From: Candidatus Altimarinota bacterium | Lineage (GTDB): Bacteria; Patescibacteriota; Gracilibacteria; Absconditabacterales; Absconditicoccaceae | Assembly (NCBI GenBank): GCA_021734475.1 | Contig: JAIPIU010000008.1 | Coordinates: 1 to 62,443 of the forward strand | DNA length: 62,443 nucleotides | Reading direction: 5' to 3' | Part shown: positions 49,634-60,592 of the stretch, one piece after another | Layout of the letters: every line of letters begins with the position of its first letter | How positions within the stretch are numbered: the first letter of the stretch is position 1 | Program-made: the position numbers and the translations under genes | The notes under the pieces: generated by a model | Told to the model about the DNA's origin: nothing | What the model saw: only the letters and a program-made list of their open reading frames with translations | Databases searched by the model: none

Positions 49634-50500
49634 ATGAACAAACAAGAATTATTTGAGCAGATCAAGAAGAAAAGAAGCTTCTTGTGCGTCGGTTTGGATA
49701 CTGATCTAAACAAAATACCAAAACATATGCTTATTGAAGATGATCCTGAGAGTTCAATTTTCAATTTCAACAAAGCTATTGTTGATGCTACAGCACCTTA
49801 TGTTGTAGCATACAAGCCTAACCTTGCATTCTATGAATGTTATGGATCTGATGGATGGAGAGCACTTGAAAGAACAGCTCGTTATATTGTAGATAATTAT
49901 CCTGATATTTTCTTGATTGCTGATGCAAAGCGTGGAGATATCGGAAACACATCTACAATGTATGCAAAAGCATTTCTCCAAAGAATGCCTTTCGATGCTA
50001 TCACAGTAGCTCCTTATATGGGAGAAGATAGTGTAACTCCATTTCTTCAATTTCCAGGAAAATGGGCAATTATTCTTGCTCTTACATCCAACAAAGGATC
50101 TTTTGATTTTCAGCAAAGGATTATAGATCTACAACTTGGAGAAAAGAAAGAAGAGAAATGGGAGTTTGTTTATCAAACTGTTTTGAGAAAATCTCAAACA
50201 TGGGGAACTTCTGACAACATCATGTACGTTGTGGGAGCAACCAAAGCAGAACATCTTGAAACAATACGTAAATTTGTCCCAAATCATTTCCTGCTTATAC
50301 CAGGTGTTGGTGCACAAGGAGGTAGTTTACAAGAAGTTGCAAAATATGGACTCACAAACGAATGCGGACTTCTAGTAAACAATTCCCGTGCAATCATCTA
50401 TGCTTCCGATGATGAAAACTTTGCAATAGTTGCTAAAACAAAAGCAATGGAAATGCAAGTTGAAATGGAATTAATTCTATTGGAAAAGAATATTATTTAA
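49634..50500 (+). CDS. pyrF: Orotidine 5'-phosphate decarboxylase, no TGA codons
   Basis: The 288 residues match type 2 OMP decarboxylases: [14 protein letters not shown], then [15 protein letters not shown], the catalytic [16 protein letters not shown] with the essential Lys and Asp, [10 protein letters not shown] and the phosphate-binding [12 protein letters not shown]. It converts OMP to UMP. It is 22 bases after the pyrE-like gene and is followed by a strong terminator, so the two form an operon. None of about 17 glycines uses TGA. Its DNA is less AT-rich than the surroundings. Confidence 0.95.
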   Translation: MNKQELFEQIKKKRSFLCVGLDTDLNKIPKHMLIEDDPESSIFNFNKAIVDATAPYVVAYKPNLAFYECYGSDGWRALERTARYIVDNYPDIFLIADAKRGDIGNTSTMYAKAFLQRMPFDAITVAPYMGEDSVTPFLQFPGKWAIILALTSNKGSFDFQQRIIDLQLGEKKEEKWEFVYQTVLRKSQTWGTSDNIMYVVGATKAEHLETIRKFVPNHFLLIPGVGAQGGSLQEVAKYGLTNECGLLVNNSRAIIYASDDENFAIVAKTKAMEMQVEMELILLEKNII

Positions 50501-50511
50501 TACTATTGAAT

Positions 50512-50543
50512 GAAGCGTCGGTTTTTTACCACGCTTCTTTTTT
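50512..50543 (+). terminator. Intrinsic terminator of the pyr operon
   Basis: GAAGCGT / ACGCTTC stem (50512-50518 and 50531-50537) followed by six T. Confidence 0.88.
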
Positions 50544-50632
50544 AAAAATTAAAATTTGCATATCTCTATTTTTTCATTAGAAATCATTCTACAACATTTA
50601 CAGTATTTACTGCTTTTACGGGATTTACATAG

Positions 50633-51706
50633 ATGAATTACGAATTATTCAAACACGACAAAGACTGATTAAAAAAGAATATATTTCTAGTAAATATGAC
50701 CAAAGAGCTTGATCATAATTTTTCTCAATTGATGTTAAAATGACTATCTAAATACATCAAAGAAAAGAAAAAAATCTGAATTATTATGAATAAAAAATGA
50801 TATTCCAACGGTATAATATGCAAAGATTGTGGTTATATTCCACAATGTAAAAAATGTTCTGTTAGTATAAATTATTATAAAATGCCTAGCTGAGAAATGG
50901 CATGAATTTGTCATATATGCAAATCTCAATATAATTTCCCAAGTAAATGTTGAAAATGTTGATCATCAAAAATAAAAGATTTCTGAATTTGAACACAAAA
51001 ACTCGCAGAAATAATCAAAAATGAGTATTGAATCACAAGCACTATAATAGAATCCGAAACTGCAAACTCTCCAAACAAAATAAAAAAAATCTTAGCACAA
51101 ATTTCTAATTCCAAATTCCCAATAAACCAATCACAAGTTATCATATGAACATCACTCCTCTGTCAACCTATCAAAAATTATACTTTTGATCTAATAATAT
51201 TTTTAAACGCAGATTTATGACTAAGTACTCCAGATTATAATTCAGCAGAAAAAAATTTCTATTTTATTTATGAAGCACTTACAAAACATAATTGTCAAAA
51301 TTTCATAATTCAAACATTTAATCCTGATCATCACAGCATACGTCAAGCATGTAAATTAGATAAAGATTGATTTTATGAAATAGAAAATCAGTTTAGAAAA
51401 GATAATGATTATCCACCATTCAAGGAAATATGTATCATACTTTACAAAAATGAGATAGAAGAAAGACTTTTCAACAAAGTCGATAAATTATATAAAGAAC
51501 TCCTCTATCTAAAAGAAAAATATGAAATCAAAGATATAGAAATATATTCTACACCACCACTAATTTACAAAATATTTGGGAAATATAGATATAATATAAT
51601 AATCAAATGATCTGAAGTTAAAAATTTTATGGATATAGTCTATACCAAACTTAAATTAAACCAAAATTGATTTAAAATCAATCGACAAGCCAAAAGTATA
51701 GTCTAA
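50633..51706 (+). CDS. PriA-like C-terminal half (zinc-binding and helicase domain 2)
   Basis: The 357 residues match only the C-terminal part of primosomal helicase PriA. The zinc region has CKDCGYIPQCKKC and CHICKSQYNFPSKCGKC, followed by GTQKLAEIIKNEY, VIIGTSLL and LNADLGLSTPDYNSAEK. The N-terminal DNA-binding and Walker A half is absent: a TAG lies directly before the ATG. Without ATP-binding residues it cannot be a helicase, but zinc-region and C-terminal proteins could still act in replication restart. SNSKFPIN near residue 160 comes from an ATTCCAAATTCC word repeat in frame. TGA encodes many Gly. Confidence 0.85.
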
Positions 51707-51716
51707 AAAAAATACT

Positions 51717-51750
51717 GTCATTCCGGCTTTATTTTTTGCAGCCGGAATCT
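51717..51750. repeat. Dispersed GTCATTCCGG repeat (hairpin)
   Basis: GTCATTCCGGCTT ... GCAGCCGGAATCT, an 8-9 base stem, beginning 11 bases after the priA-like stop. The rest of the gap to 51895 holds nothing identifiable. Confidence 0.88.
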
Positions 51751-51895
51751 TAAATAAATAATCAAATAACAAATTCTATAATATTTTCAGATAAAGTAAA
51801 GTCTTATTCTTTATAAAACAATCAGATTTTGCTTAGTTAAAGTTTTTTTATTATAATTGATATGTGTTTTACAGACTACTAAAAACAAAAAAATA

Positions 51896-53932
51896 ATGAT
51901 AGAAAAAATTAGCAATGTGGTAATAGACACAAATTATTCACAAGATATTCCAAATTGATGATACGTAAATTTTAATTTACCAACTCAAAAAAAGGAATGA
52001 TTTTTTGATAAATTACTAAAATCATTTTTTTGATGATCATCAGGTTCTAAAATAAAAATACCTTGAACTACAGCTAAACCAGAAGAAAAAATTGAAAATC
52101 CCATCATAAAAGATAAAGACCTAAAAGAACAAGTAAAAGCTATATTGGAACTACCAGATGAAGAATATAATGACAGTAAATTAACAAGTAAATTAAGACA
52201 ATTTATAGGCGAAGTTGAAAATCATTATAATTCTACGATTAGCGACTATAAATCACATATAGCTCCATCATATCGGGAATTCAAATGAAACCATTTTAAT
52301 GTTTCTTGATTACTATGAAAATCATATTATGCTCATAGTTATCCAACATACATAGACGCATTACGAACTAGGGATCTTTTTGGTTTTCACGCAAAACGAG
52401 ATATGGCTTTTTATCTATATCCAGCAGATGATAGTAGTATACAGTCTATGCTAAAACAAAAAGCTACTCAACTGAAAGCAGAAATCTGAGATAGTATGCA
52501 GAAATGAATAACAATAGATAAAGAAATAGAACAACAATACAGAGATATAGAAATGATTAGAGAAAAATTAACTACTCACGAAGAAAGTTATTTTGAATTA
52601 TGATATTACACAAACATTTACGAAGAAGATGAAGAAAAACTCAAAGAACTATGAAAAAAATTCGAACAAAAAGTTTCCTGATATTGAATAAATGTAAAAC
52701 ATGCAACACAAAGAATGGATGAGTGATTTAATTCTTCTTTACCTGTATGTCAGGATGAACTATGAATAATTAGAAGTGCTGTTACATCATCTCTAGCATG
52801 AAGTTTCCCTTTTATATCAAACGATATGATAAGTGATACATGAATTTTATACTGAATCAATTTACATACATGATGATTAATAGTTTTTGATAGATTCAAT
52901 TCCAAATTACCAAATATGAACAGTGTTGTTTTGGCTACTTCATGAGCATGAAAATCATTCACTGTAAAATTGGAAATATTAAGATATTTAATCAATTGAA
53001 TTGATGTTTTGGTGATAGATCCTGAAAATGAATACAAAACACTATGTGAAAAAGTTTGATGAACTTATATCAATATTTCTACTAGTTCACAACAACACTT
53101 AAATCCATTTGATATTCCATGAAAAATAGAAGATGTAGAATACGGTAAATGAGATTTATTGAGAAGTCAGATAATGAGTTTAATCTGATTTATTAAATTA
53201 TTAATATGAGAGACCACTACAGAAGAAGAAGCTGTATTAGATAAAGCTATACAAAGTACATATGCACTAAAATGATTTTCAATAGATGATGATTCATACG
53301 AAGGTAAAATCCCTCCAAAAATGGAAGATCTAATGAATACCTTAAATGGTATGGAATGATGAGAAACAATGTGATTAAAATTAAGTAAATATGTTACATG
53401 AACATTCTGAAAAGTTTTCAATGATTACACAAATGTGGATATAAACAATAAAATAACTGTAATAAGTATAAGAGATTTGGAAGAAGCTCTCAAAACTCCT
53501 GCCATGTTTAATGTCTTAAATTTTATTTGGACAAAAGTTAGAACACATAAGAAAAAAAGATTATTAGTTTGTGATGAAGCTTGGATAATGTTACAAAGCG
53601 AGATATCAGCAAATTTTCTATTTGGATTAATCAAAAGAGCAAGAAAATACTGATTAGGAATTACTACAATTTCACAAGATATTGAAGATTTTGTAAGAAG
53701 CAAATACGGTAAACCTATCATATCAAATTCATCATTACAAGTACTACTAAAACAATCTACAAGTTCTATAAAATCACTAAATACCCTTCTATGATTATCA
53801 GAAGCTGAACAACAAAGATTAGTATCCTGTGGTGTATGAGAATGACTAATATTTGCAGGAAACCAACACGTATCTGTAAAAATATTAGCATCTCCATTAG
53901 AAAAACAATTTATAACAACAGATATAAAATAA
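51896..53932 (+). CDS. VirB4/TraC-like type IV secretion ATPase
   Basis: The 678-residue protein has the VirB4 layout: an N-terminal region to about residue 330, then ATSGAGKSFTVKLEIL (Walker A, with Gly from TGA), VLVIDPENEY and, in the C-terminal lobe, RLLVCDEAWIML (Walker B), ARKYGLGITTISQDIED and the arginine-containing end. VirB4 powers pilus building and substrate transfer. The following two genes encode small and polytopic membrane proteins, consistent with a type IV secretion or competence unit. It shares no operon with the VirD4-like gene at 23493. Confidence 0.93.
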
Positions 53933-53951
53933 TTTAATAATAAAATTAAAA

Positions 53952-54275
53952 ATGGATCTAAAAGAAAACTATAAAATACAACTAGCTCTATCATCTATAA
54001 TGTTTTTTTCTCCTATAATAAAAAAATATATAAATCAAGAAAATATTATAGAAAAAGAAAAAAAATTTATAAACTGATATATCCAAATCTGAATATTAAA
54101 TTTATTTATATTGGCAATTATTATATTGAGTTGAATCACAAGCTTATTTTCATGATCAGAATTTATATTAAAATTATATAACACAAGCACAATAACTCTG
54201 GCTATTATAATAAGCCTAGAAATCATACTAATCCTATCAAATACAGATATCAATATTTTATCTATAAAAAAATAG
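53952..54275 (+). CDS. Small membrane protein between VirB4 and VirB6-like genes
   Basis: The 107-residue protein starts MDLKENYKIQLALSSIMFF and has two clear hydrophobic helices (about residues 48-64 and 80-95), with Gly in the helices encoded by TGA. The TAG stop is directly followed by the ATG of the next gene, so translation is probably coupled. By position it could be a VirB3/PrgI-like accessory of the secretion unit, but the sequence is not diagnostic. Confidence 0.75.
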
Positions 54276-55208
54276 ATGAAAAAAATTATCAAGAGAATTT
54301 TATTACTATCTATATTGATTCAAACATCAGTATCTTTTATATATGCAGCAACAGATTGAAGATTTGATACAGTTTTAGATAAAAGTATAAGTCCAATATC
54401 TCAAAATTTAGATTGAGCAGAAGCTAGTTTGGGAGTACAATGAGTAAAAAATTTCGTATTCCAAAAAGCAATGGATATTGTAGTTCCATTGGTAATAATA
54501 GTATGATTGTTGACGGCTATGATATGATTTTACAAAACTATGTTCTCTCAAGCAGAAGATGCTATGAAAGATTGATTCAAAATGATTACATATTGATTAC
54601 TATGAATTGTAATAATAGTAAGTGCTAAATATATTTGATCTGTACTATTTGAAGATATCCTCTATTCATGAAATATAACTACACTATCATGAGTCACTAT
54701 AGCCCAACAAGTTTACGATAAAATAGCATTTCCATTTATAAAAATGTTAATATATTTAGTTTTAAGTGTTTTATTTATATCACTATGCTTCCGCGTATTT
54801 AGTTTTATTACTACTTTTGACGATACAATAAAAAAGAAAGCTATATGAATAATAATTCGAGATATCATAGCAATGATTATAGTTATATGATCAAAACAAA
54901 TAGTAGAAGCTATATATGGAAAAAAAGCTCAAGTATTGAATGTAAATGCACAAAATCTCTGAGATATATGATCATGAATATTAGCAGACAAAAATATACC
55001 TATACTATATCAAGTTATGAGCTGGGTATTATGAATATCTACATTAATTATTTTGATATTAATAATTATACAAACATTACAATTATTACTTAAACCAGAT
55101 GATCCTGATAGAATTAAAAAAATAAAAAAAAGTCTGATCTATATTTTTATATGAATATTAGTAATTGGCGCTTCATATATAATAACAAACGTATTGATAA
55201 TCAATTAA
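54276..55208 (+). CDS. Polytopic membrane protein, VirB6/TrbL-like
   Basis: The 310-residue protein has a signal-like start (MKKIIKRILLLSILIQTSVSFIYA), a short external helix (DTVLDKSISPISQNLDGAEA), and about six hydrophobic helices, one pair flanking the loop MFSQAEDAMKDGFKMITYG. The overall layout, a cleaved signal, amphipathic first part and several helices, is that of VirB6/TrbL-type inner-membrane channel proteins. The place right after VirB4 supports this. Sequence identity to a family could not be checked. TGA encodes most glycines. Confidence 0.78.
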
Positions 55209-55211
55209 ATA

Positions 55212-55499
55212 TTATTTCATAGGTACATTCAAATATTTTACAAAGAAAAATACAATTAAGGCTACTACAAGAAAATCTATCAGACTAGATACAACTTTAC
55301 CATATAAAATTCATTTATAAGAAAGTTCTCACATTTCTTTGACTTTTAATTTAGTAAGAACAGGATTTAATATCAAAGGAGTAATAAGATTATCTATAAG
55401 TGATTTAACTAATTCACCTACTTTCACACCAATAAGTAATCATATAGCTAATCAAATAACATTATATTGTTGCAAAAAAGCAACGAATTCTTTTGCCAT
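55212..55499 (-). CDS. mscL: Large-conductance mechanosensitive channel MscL
   Basis: The 95-residue protein begins MAKEFVAFLQQYNVIGLAIG and continues with the pore helix pattern LLIGVKVGELVKSLIDNLITPLI, then the second helix VVSSLIDFLVVALIVFFFVKY. MscL opens under membrane tension to save cells from osmotic shock. It is short, as the C-terminal helical bundle of E. coli MscL (136 residues) is missing, a common variation. The stop TAA is 3 bases from the stop of the convergent VirB6-like gene. Confidence 0.88.
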
Positions 55500-55642
55500 A
55501 AAAAACAATTTAATATATAAAAACTTAAATTCTTATAAAAAATCTAAACATTTAATCAATATTGAATTTAACAAGTAAATAATTATATTTCAAATAAGGT
55601 TACTCTTACCTAAAAAGAGAACAAAAAAGAATCAAAATAAAA

Positions 55643-55912
55643 ATGAATTCTTATGAAAACTTTATTAACAAAACAATTAAACTTTCTAGAAAAGATATAG
55701 AAAGTTTAGAAAAAAATGGAATTTATGAATTCCAAAACAATGAATTGATCCCAGGATCTTATGATCTATGTATACATAGACATCACCAAACAGATGATAT
55801 TATTATGTATCTACAAAAAGAAAGCGTAAACCATATGTTTACATTTATAATACCATCTGAAATGGGAGAAATTAAAATTGGAAAAGATTTAATCGTTATA
55901 AAATTTTTGTAA
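55643..55912 (+). CDS. Small hypothetical protein
   Basis: This 89-residue frame (MNSYENFINKTIKLSRKDIE at the start) has a balanced composition, no membrane segment and four glycines, all GGN. It includes His-rich CIHRHHQTDD near residue 45. A terminator follows 41 bases after its stop, which supports expression. I recognise no family; the calling rests on length and terminator only. Confidence 0.55.
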   Translation: MNSYENFINKTIKLSRKDIESLEKNGIYEFQNNELIPGSYDLCIHRHHQTDDIIMYLQKESVNHMFTFIIPSEMGEIKIGKDLIVIKFL

Positions 55913-55952
55913 ACGTATTATTAAAATCAAAGCCATAAAAAATCATTACTAT

Positions 55953-55986
55953 AAAGCTCCGTATGTATATCATATGAGAGCTTTTT
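55953..55986 (+). terminator. Intrinsic terminator
   Basis: AAAGCTC (55953-55959) pairs with GAGCTTT (55978-55984), then T-run. Confidence 0.8.
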
Positions 55987-56112
55987 CTAACATAGAATTT
56001 TTAATTAAAAATATTATCAAAAAAATACATTAATCTTGACGAAGTAAATTAACTTGAAAAAAGGATAAAATTTAATACTTTAAACTTAACCTTTTATTAT
56101 TTAATAAAAAAA

Positions 56113-56553
56113 ATGGATTTTTCTTTTGAAGCATCTAATGTATTATTAACCGGCAATGTAGATCCAATAGCAGCTCAAGCTATGGCATGATGACTATGAG
56201 CTATATTTTGATGATTAGCTATTTTGTGGTTAATTATATACATAGCAATAGTAGTATTAATGATTATATAACTACGAAAAATCTTTGAAAAAGCTGGTAA
56301 ACCAGGACGATGATCACTAATACCATTTTACAATCTATATCTTATGTTTGAAATTTGATGAAGACCATGATTACGAGTTTTATGGGCATTGTTTCCGCCA
56401 GTACTTTTTGTTTTATTAATCATCTTACGATTTGATCGAGCAAAAAGATTTAATAGACATCGAGCATTCTGACTTTGATTATGGTTCCTTAATATAATCT
56501 TTATCTGTATATTAGCTTTCGATAAATCTATTACTTATACTCCAAAACAATAA
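56113..56553 (+). pseudogene. DUF5684-like membrane protein interrupted by an in-frame TAA
   Basis: One frame runs from ATG 56113 to TAA 56551 except for a TAA at 56269-56271. Before it are MDFSFEASNVLLTGNVDPIA and a transmembrane helix; after it comes LRKIFEKAGKPGRGSLIPFYN, the mark of the DUF5684 family, whose members usually have Gly just before (W/L)KIFEKAGKPG. A TGA (Gly) to TAA change explains the stop exactly. Either this is a recent nonsense mutation, an error in the assembly, or two split proteins. The second part continues in good coding order with TGA-coded Gly to the end. Confidence 0.75.
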
Positions 56554-56576
56554 TTTCTAAAAAACATCATTACAAA

Positions 56577-56605
56577 AAAATCCTGATTAAATATCAGGAT
56601 TTTTT
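56577..56605. terminator. Bidirectional intrinsic terminator
   Basis: AAATCCTGA / TCAGGATTT with a 7-base loop, A-run left and T-run right. The stop of the following minus-strand gene overlaps its right end. Confidence 0.88.
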
Positions 56606-57221
56606 ATTTCTTTTCACATACAATTATATATCAAGATAACATTCACTTTTCATAAACTGGATTCAAAAAAACTTCAAAAAAATTGTGCTCAGCTTTTTTT
56701 TTAATTTCCTCTATTTTGTATTTATATAGTTTTATTTTAAAAGATTCTCATTTTGTTTTCCATACAAATTCACGTCTTTGAATAAAATATCATATAATCA
56801 AAACTCCTCATTCTCTAAGTATCCTATAAGTTTCTTCAAAAAAATTATCTAAATCAGCTAAATGTTCCAAAACAAAAAAAGCAGATGCTAAATCAAATTG
56901 ATCTGATTCAATAGGGAATTTAGTATCTAAATCAAAAACTAATTTTTTAATATTACCAGGATGTTTATCTATCATTTTTTGAGAAATATCACAAGCAAGA
57001 TATTTATTATAATTTAATTTATTTAAAAATTGCCAAAGTCTTCAATCTCAAGCTCACAAATCTACAATATCAAAAACATCTAAATTTCTACTAACAAACC
57101 TAGAAAAATCTAATTTATAAAATGAATCCAGCCAAGATCGATATTTATCATATTGATCAAAAACTAAATCGTAACCCTGTAAAAGATCCAAAACTTTTAT
57201 ATGAGATTTTTGATATGACAT
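56604..57221 (-). CDS. Class I SAM-dependent methyltransferase
   Basis: The 205-residue protein has motif I IVDLGAGDGRLWQFLNK (Gly from TGA), the strand end YLACDISQKMID, LVFDLDTKFP and the motif IV-like FDLASAFFVLEHLADLDNFF with LREGGVLII after. That is a small-molecule or general Methyltransf_11 type enzyme. The substrate is unknown. It lies 15 bases after the stop of a coiled-coil membrane protein on the same strand. Confidence 0.85.
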
Positions 57222-57236
57222 TAGAGTTCAATTACA

Positions 57237-57635
57237 TTAAAAAAACTTCTTTTCATCATCTTCAGTATGCTTTTTTTGTTTAGCAAAATAATTTATTTTC
57301 TCTTCTATATCAGGGTTTGGATTTTGTAAAAATTTAGTTAATTCACTAGTTTTTTCAGCAGCCTTTTTTATATGAACATAATATTTACTAAGTTCTGATA
57401 CTACATCTCATAAATCATCATTTTTATCCAACAATTCAGAAACCTTCTCTTTTAATAAAGTATTTTGTTGTAGATATTCTTCCAAATCTTCATTCAAACT
57501 ATTTATTTCTTTATTTGCTTCTTTCAAATTACTTCTAAGCTCATTAACTACATCTCTTTGTTTATATCTAAAATAAAAAACCACATATCAAATCAATATT
57601 CAAAAAATAAATCATAGTAAAATATATCAGGTCAT
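57237..57635 (-). CDS. Membrane-anchored coiled-coil protein (YhcB/ZapG-like topology)
   Basis: The 132 residues start with one transmembrane helix (MTGYILLGFIFGILIGYVVF), rich in TGA-coded Gly, followed directly by a coiled coil from about residue 25 to 85 (NELRSNLKEANKEINSLNED and onward) and a charged C-terminal end (KKHTEDDEKKFF). This topology resembles DUF1043 proteins such as YhcB/ZapG, which link cell division and envelope growth, but coiled coils are too general for a firm call. Confidence 0.75.
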
Positions 57636-57783
57636 TTAATTTAAATAATAACTAAAATAAGTATCAAGAACTTATTACTAATCCATCCAACAAAATCAAT
57701 AAAATAAATCGAGAAAAATCCCCAAAAGATTTTTCCGACGTTTTTATCTATAGTAATTATTTTAAAATTTCTATATGATAAAA

Positions 57784-57808
57784 AAAACTCCTCTTGAAAG
57801 GAGTTTTT
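57784..57808 (-). terminator. Intrinsic terminator of the HU gene
   Basis: AAAACTCCT / AGGAGTTTT with loop CTTGAA; on the minus strand a T-run follows. Lies 24 bases after the HU stop. Confidence 0.85.
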
Positions 57809-57831
57809 TATTTAATCAAAAGACTCAAAAA

Positions 57832-58107
57832 TTATTTTACAGCCTTTTTGAAATCAGCACCTGCCTTGAAAGTTACTACTTTCATAGCTGGGATTTTAAT
57901 TTTTTGACTTGGATTTTGTGGATTTACACCTTCTCTAGCTTTTCTTTTAGAAGCTTTGAAAGTTCCAAAACCTTGTAATCTAACTTCACCTTGTTTTTTA
58001 ACACCAACGATAACTGTTTCGATGAATGAATTTACTAATTCAGCAGCTAGTTTCTTTGAAACTCACAATTCATCAGCTAAACTTGCAATAAGAGCAGTCT
58101 TTGTCAT
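57832..58107 (-). CDS. HU family DNA-binding protein
   Basis: The 91 residues are a standard HU/IHF protein: MTKTALIASLADELGVSKKL, then EVRLQGFGTFKASKRKARE and the flexible DNA-binding arm GVNPQNPSQKIKIPAMKV, ending FKAGADFKKAV. HU bends and packs DNA and is highly expressed. Only one of eight glycines is TGA, so strongly expressed genes may prefer GGN in this organism. That is relevant when judging other genes without TGA. Confidence 0.96.
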
Positions 58108-58325
58108 TTTTTGTACTATTTAACAAATAAAAAGAAGTACGTCTTTTGTACAACATAAATAATAGTAGTAATAGACCATATTTCAATAGATTTTCTTAAT
58201 TTTCTTTTAAAAGACTAAATAGACACAAATAACCAAAAATACCAGTTACAAAGCACATTATAATAAATAGACAAATAAATTAAAATCAATAAAAATTGAC
58301 ATAATTAGAATTTATTTTATAATAT

Positions 58326-58898
58326 TTATTGTAAATCTGAATTATTACTGTCCAAAAGCGACTTTAGAAACTTTATTGCTCTAGAAAATTTTTGTCTAAT
58401 ATTTTCTTGACTGATTCATAAAATTTTTTCAATTTCTTCATTACTTTTTTCTTCTATAAATCTAAAATATATTACATCTCTACTATCATCATCAAGTTGT
58501 TTTATAGCCTCCTCTATTTGATCAAATCTAAAATTATTTTCAATCAACCAAGTTAAATCTTCTTCAGATTCTAAATTATCTTGAAAACTAATTGAATTAT
58601 CATTATCCAAAACAGAAAACGAAACATCTTTTTTTTTCTTTAAATGGTCTTTTATAGTATTCTTTAATATAGTCCATACATAAGCATTCAAAGAAATTTT
58701 ATTATCATATTTTTTGATAGCTTCCCACATTTTGACATAAAAATTTGATATAATATCTTCACTATCTCCTTTTGGAAAAAAATAATTAGAATTTATATAA
58801 CGAAAAAAAACGTCTACAGTCTTTATATAGAAAGTATTAAAAGCATTATGGTCTTGTTTTTTCAATTCTTTTATAAACTTTTCGTCAAAATCAAACAT
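58326..58898 (-). CDS. ECF-like RNA polymerase sigma factor
   Basis: The 190-residue protein fits the small sigma-70 group: region 2 with FNTFYIKTVDVFFRYIN and EDIISNFYVKMWEAIKKYD, then AYVWTILKNTIKDHLKKKK, and region 4 with LDDDSRDVIYFRFIEEKSNE and LGISQENIRQKFSRAIKFL as helix-turn-helix. Such factors redirect RNA polymerase in response to envelope or other stress. No anti-sigma gene is adjacent; the ferredoxin gene lies upstream in reading direction. The single TGA near the HTH is read as Gly (EKILGIS). Confidence 0.92.
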
Positions 58899-58941
58899 TA
58901 TATTTACTTCAAATCTAAACGTTTTAACGTTTCAGTATTTT

Positions 58942-59271
58942 TTATATCATTTTTTGTATTATAATTTCATGTATGTCTTGATCCTTAATAAATTCTGATT
59001 TAATTCATCATACACATGTCAAAACCTCTTTGTATTTACCATTTTCATCAACAGATAAATCAACCAATGGAACAGATATTTTTCATATACCTATAAATTC
59101 TGATCAAGAAATAATTTTACAAGCACAAGCAAAACATGCGCCCATACCACAAGAAACTGGAATATCTATTGAGTTTTTTTCTGCCATTTTTGATAAACTA
59201 GTATTATCTTCTCAATCAAATTCCCATAAAAGATTTCCATCTGCATCATTTATTTTTACTTTTACAGTCAT
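58942..59271 (-). CDS. [2Fe-2S] ferredoxin-like protein
   Basis: The 109 residues carry the plant-type 2Fe-2S ligand set: SCGMGACFACACK (CxxGxCxxC) and, later, LTCVGG with the fourth Cys. The fold would shuttle electrons at low potential; the C-terminal third (KDQDIHEIIIQKMI) is longer than in short ferredoxins. No partner oxidoreductase is nearby. Two TGA codons code for the GG after the last Cys. Confidence 0.92.
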
Positions 59272-59286
59272 TTTTAAAATGATAAA

Positions 59287-60516
59287 TTATAAATTATTAA
59301 CTAATATTTCTTTCGCTTCTTCCATTTGATTATCAAATCAATCGCTCTGATATTTATCAGCATCAAATTCTACAACAACATCAGGAGCTATTCACACTTC
59401 ATCAATATTTTTTCAATCTGGAGAATACCATTTTCCTATAGTATATTTCAATAGAGAATTATCTTGAAATTCTTTTACTGTTTGAATAGATCATTTTCCA
59501 AATGTTTGAGTTCATATCAAAATAGCTCAAATTTTTTCTCTCATAGACATAGCTATTATTTCTCAGGCAGAAGCAGTCATTCAATCTATCAATACTACTA
59601 CAGGTAATCATTGTAATGTTTGATATCATTTGGAATAAAATTTTTCATAAGGAAAGTTTTTATATTGTGCAGATACTACAAGTTCATTATTGGGAATAAA
59701 GTGAGAAGCAATTTCTACAGCAATAGGTAAAAATCATCATCAATTACCTCTTAGATCAAGTATAATTCAATCTATATTATTTTGCTTCAAATCTATTATT
59801 TCTTTTTCTAAAAGATTTTCTGTTTCTTCTCATACTATATAAATTTCCAAATATCATATCTTATTTCAATTATAATCAATCACTTCACTTACTACAGATG
59901 GAACAGAAACTTTATCTCTAGTAACGGTTTTATTCAATATAGTTCTATTGTCATCTCTATCATATCTTTCTATCAAAAGATTTACTTGTGATCATTGTGG
60001 TCATCTAATTTTTGAAACAGCTTCATCAATAGAAAGGTTTTCTACATATCATGAATCTATCATCACAATACGATCTAGTGGTTTCAATCCAGATTTAAAT
60101 GCTGGAGAATTTTTTACTATTTCCTCTACCAAAATATAATAATCTTTTTTCATTATATATGCTCCAATTCATTCAAAATCATTTTCTCATTTTAGATCAC
60201 TAGTAAATCCTGATCATTGATCACTATCCATATATACAGTATATGGATCATCTATTGCATCTACATATGCTCTAAGAGCTCCATCTATCATTTTAGATTC
60301 TCCACTCAAGAGAATTTCAGAATTATAATAATTTTCTTGTAAAATCCTCATAACTTCATCGAAACGTCAGTACTTATAGACACTATCTGATCAAGATACA
60401 TTTAAATTTAAATCAAAATACCTATCTAAAAATCAATTATCTTGTTGAAATCTAAAAAAAAGTCCTCACAATAAAAAGGCAAACAAAAAGAACACAATCA
60501 GATTTATTTTTTTCAT
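59287..60516 (-). CDS. C-terminal processing protease (S41, CtpA-like)
   Basis: The 409-residue secreted or membrane-bound protease has a signal anchor (MKKINLIVFFLFAFLLGGLFF), a PDZ domain (residues about 115-190: GIGAYIMKKDYYILVEEI and SGLKPLDRIVMIDSG) and the S41 catalytic core: ILDLRGNGGGFLPIAVEIAS, the nucleophile Ser in GMTASAGEIIA, and the general-base Lys in FGKGSIQ. Members cut proteins at their C termini in the envelope. TGA encodes most motif Gly. Confidence 0.95.
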
Positions 60517-60592
60517 TTAATTTTTTATTTTATAAATATATTTCTTTTCAATATACTTACTCAATTTACAACATTTACAACTTTTACTGTAT

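Noticed and set aside
53425-53994. 189-codon minus-strand frame opposite the end of the VirB4 gene
   Set aside because: The plus strand encodes Walker B and conserved VirB4 sequence there; the antisense frame has no recognisable sequence.
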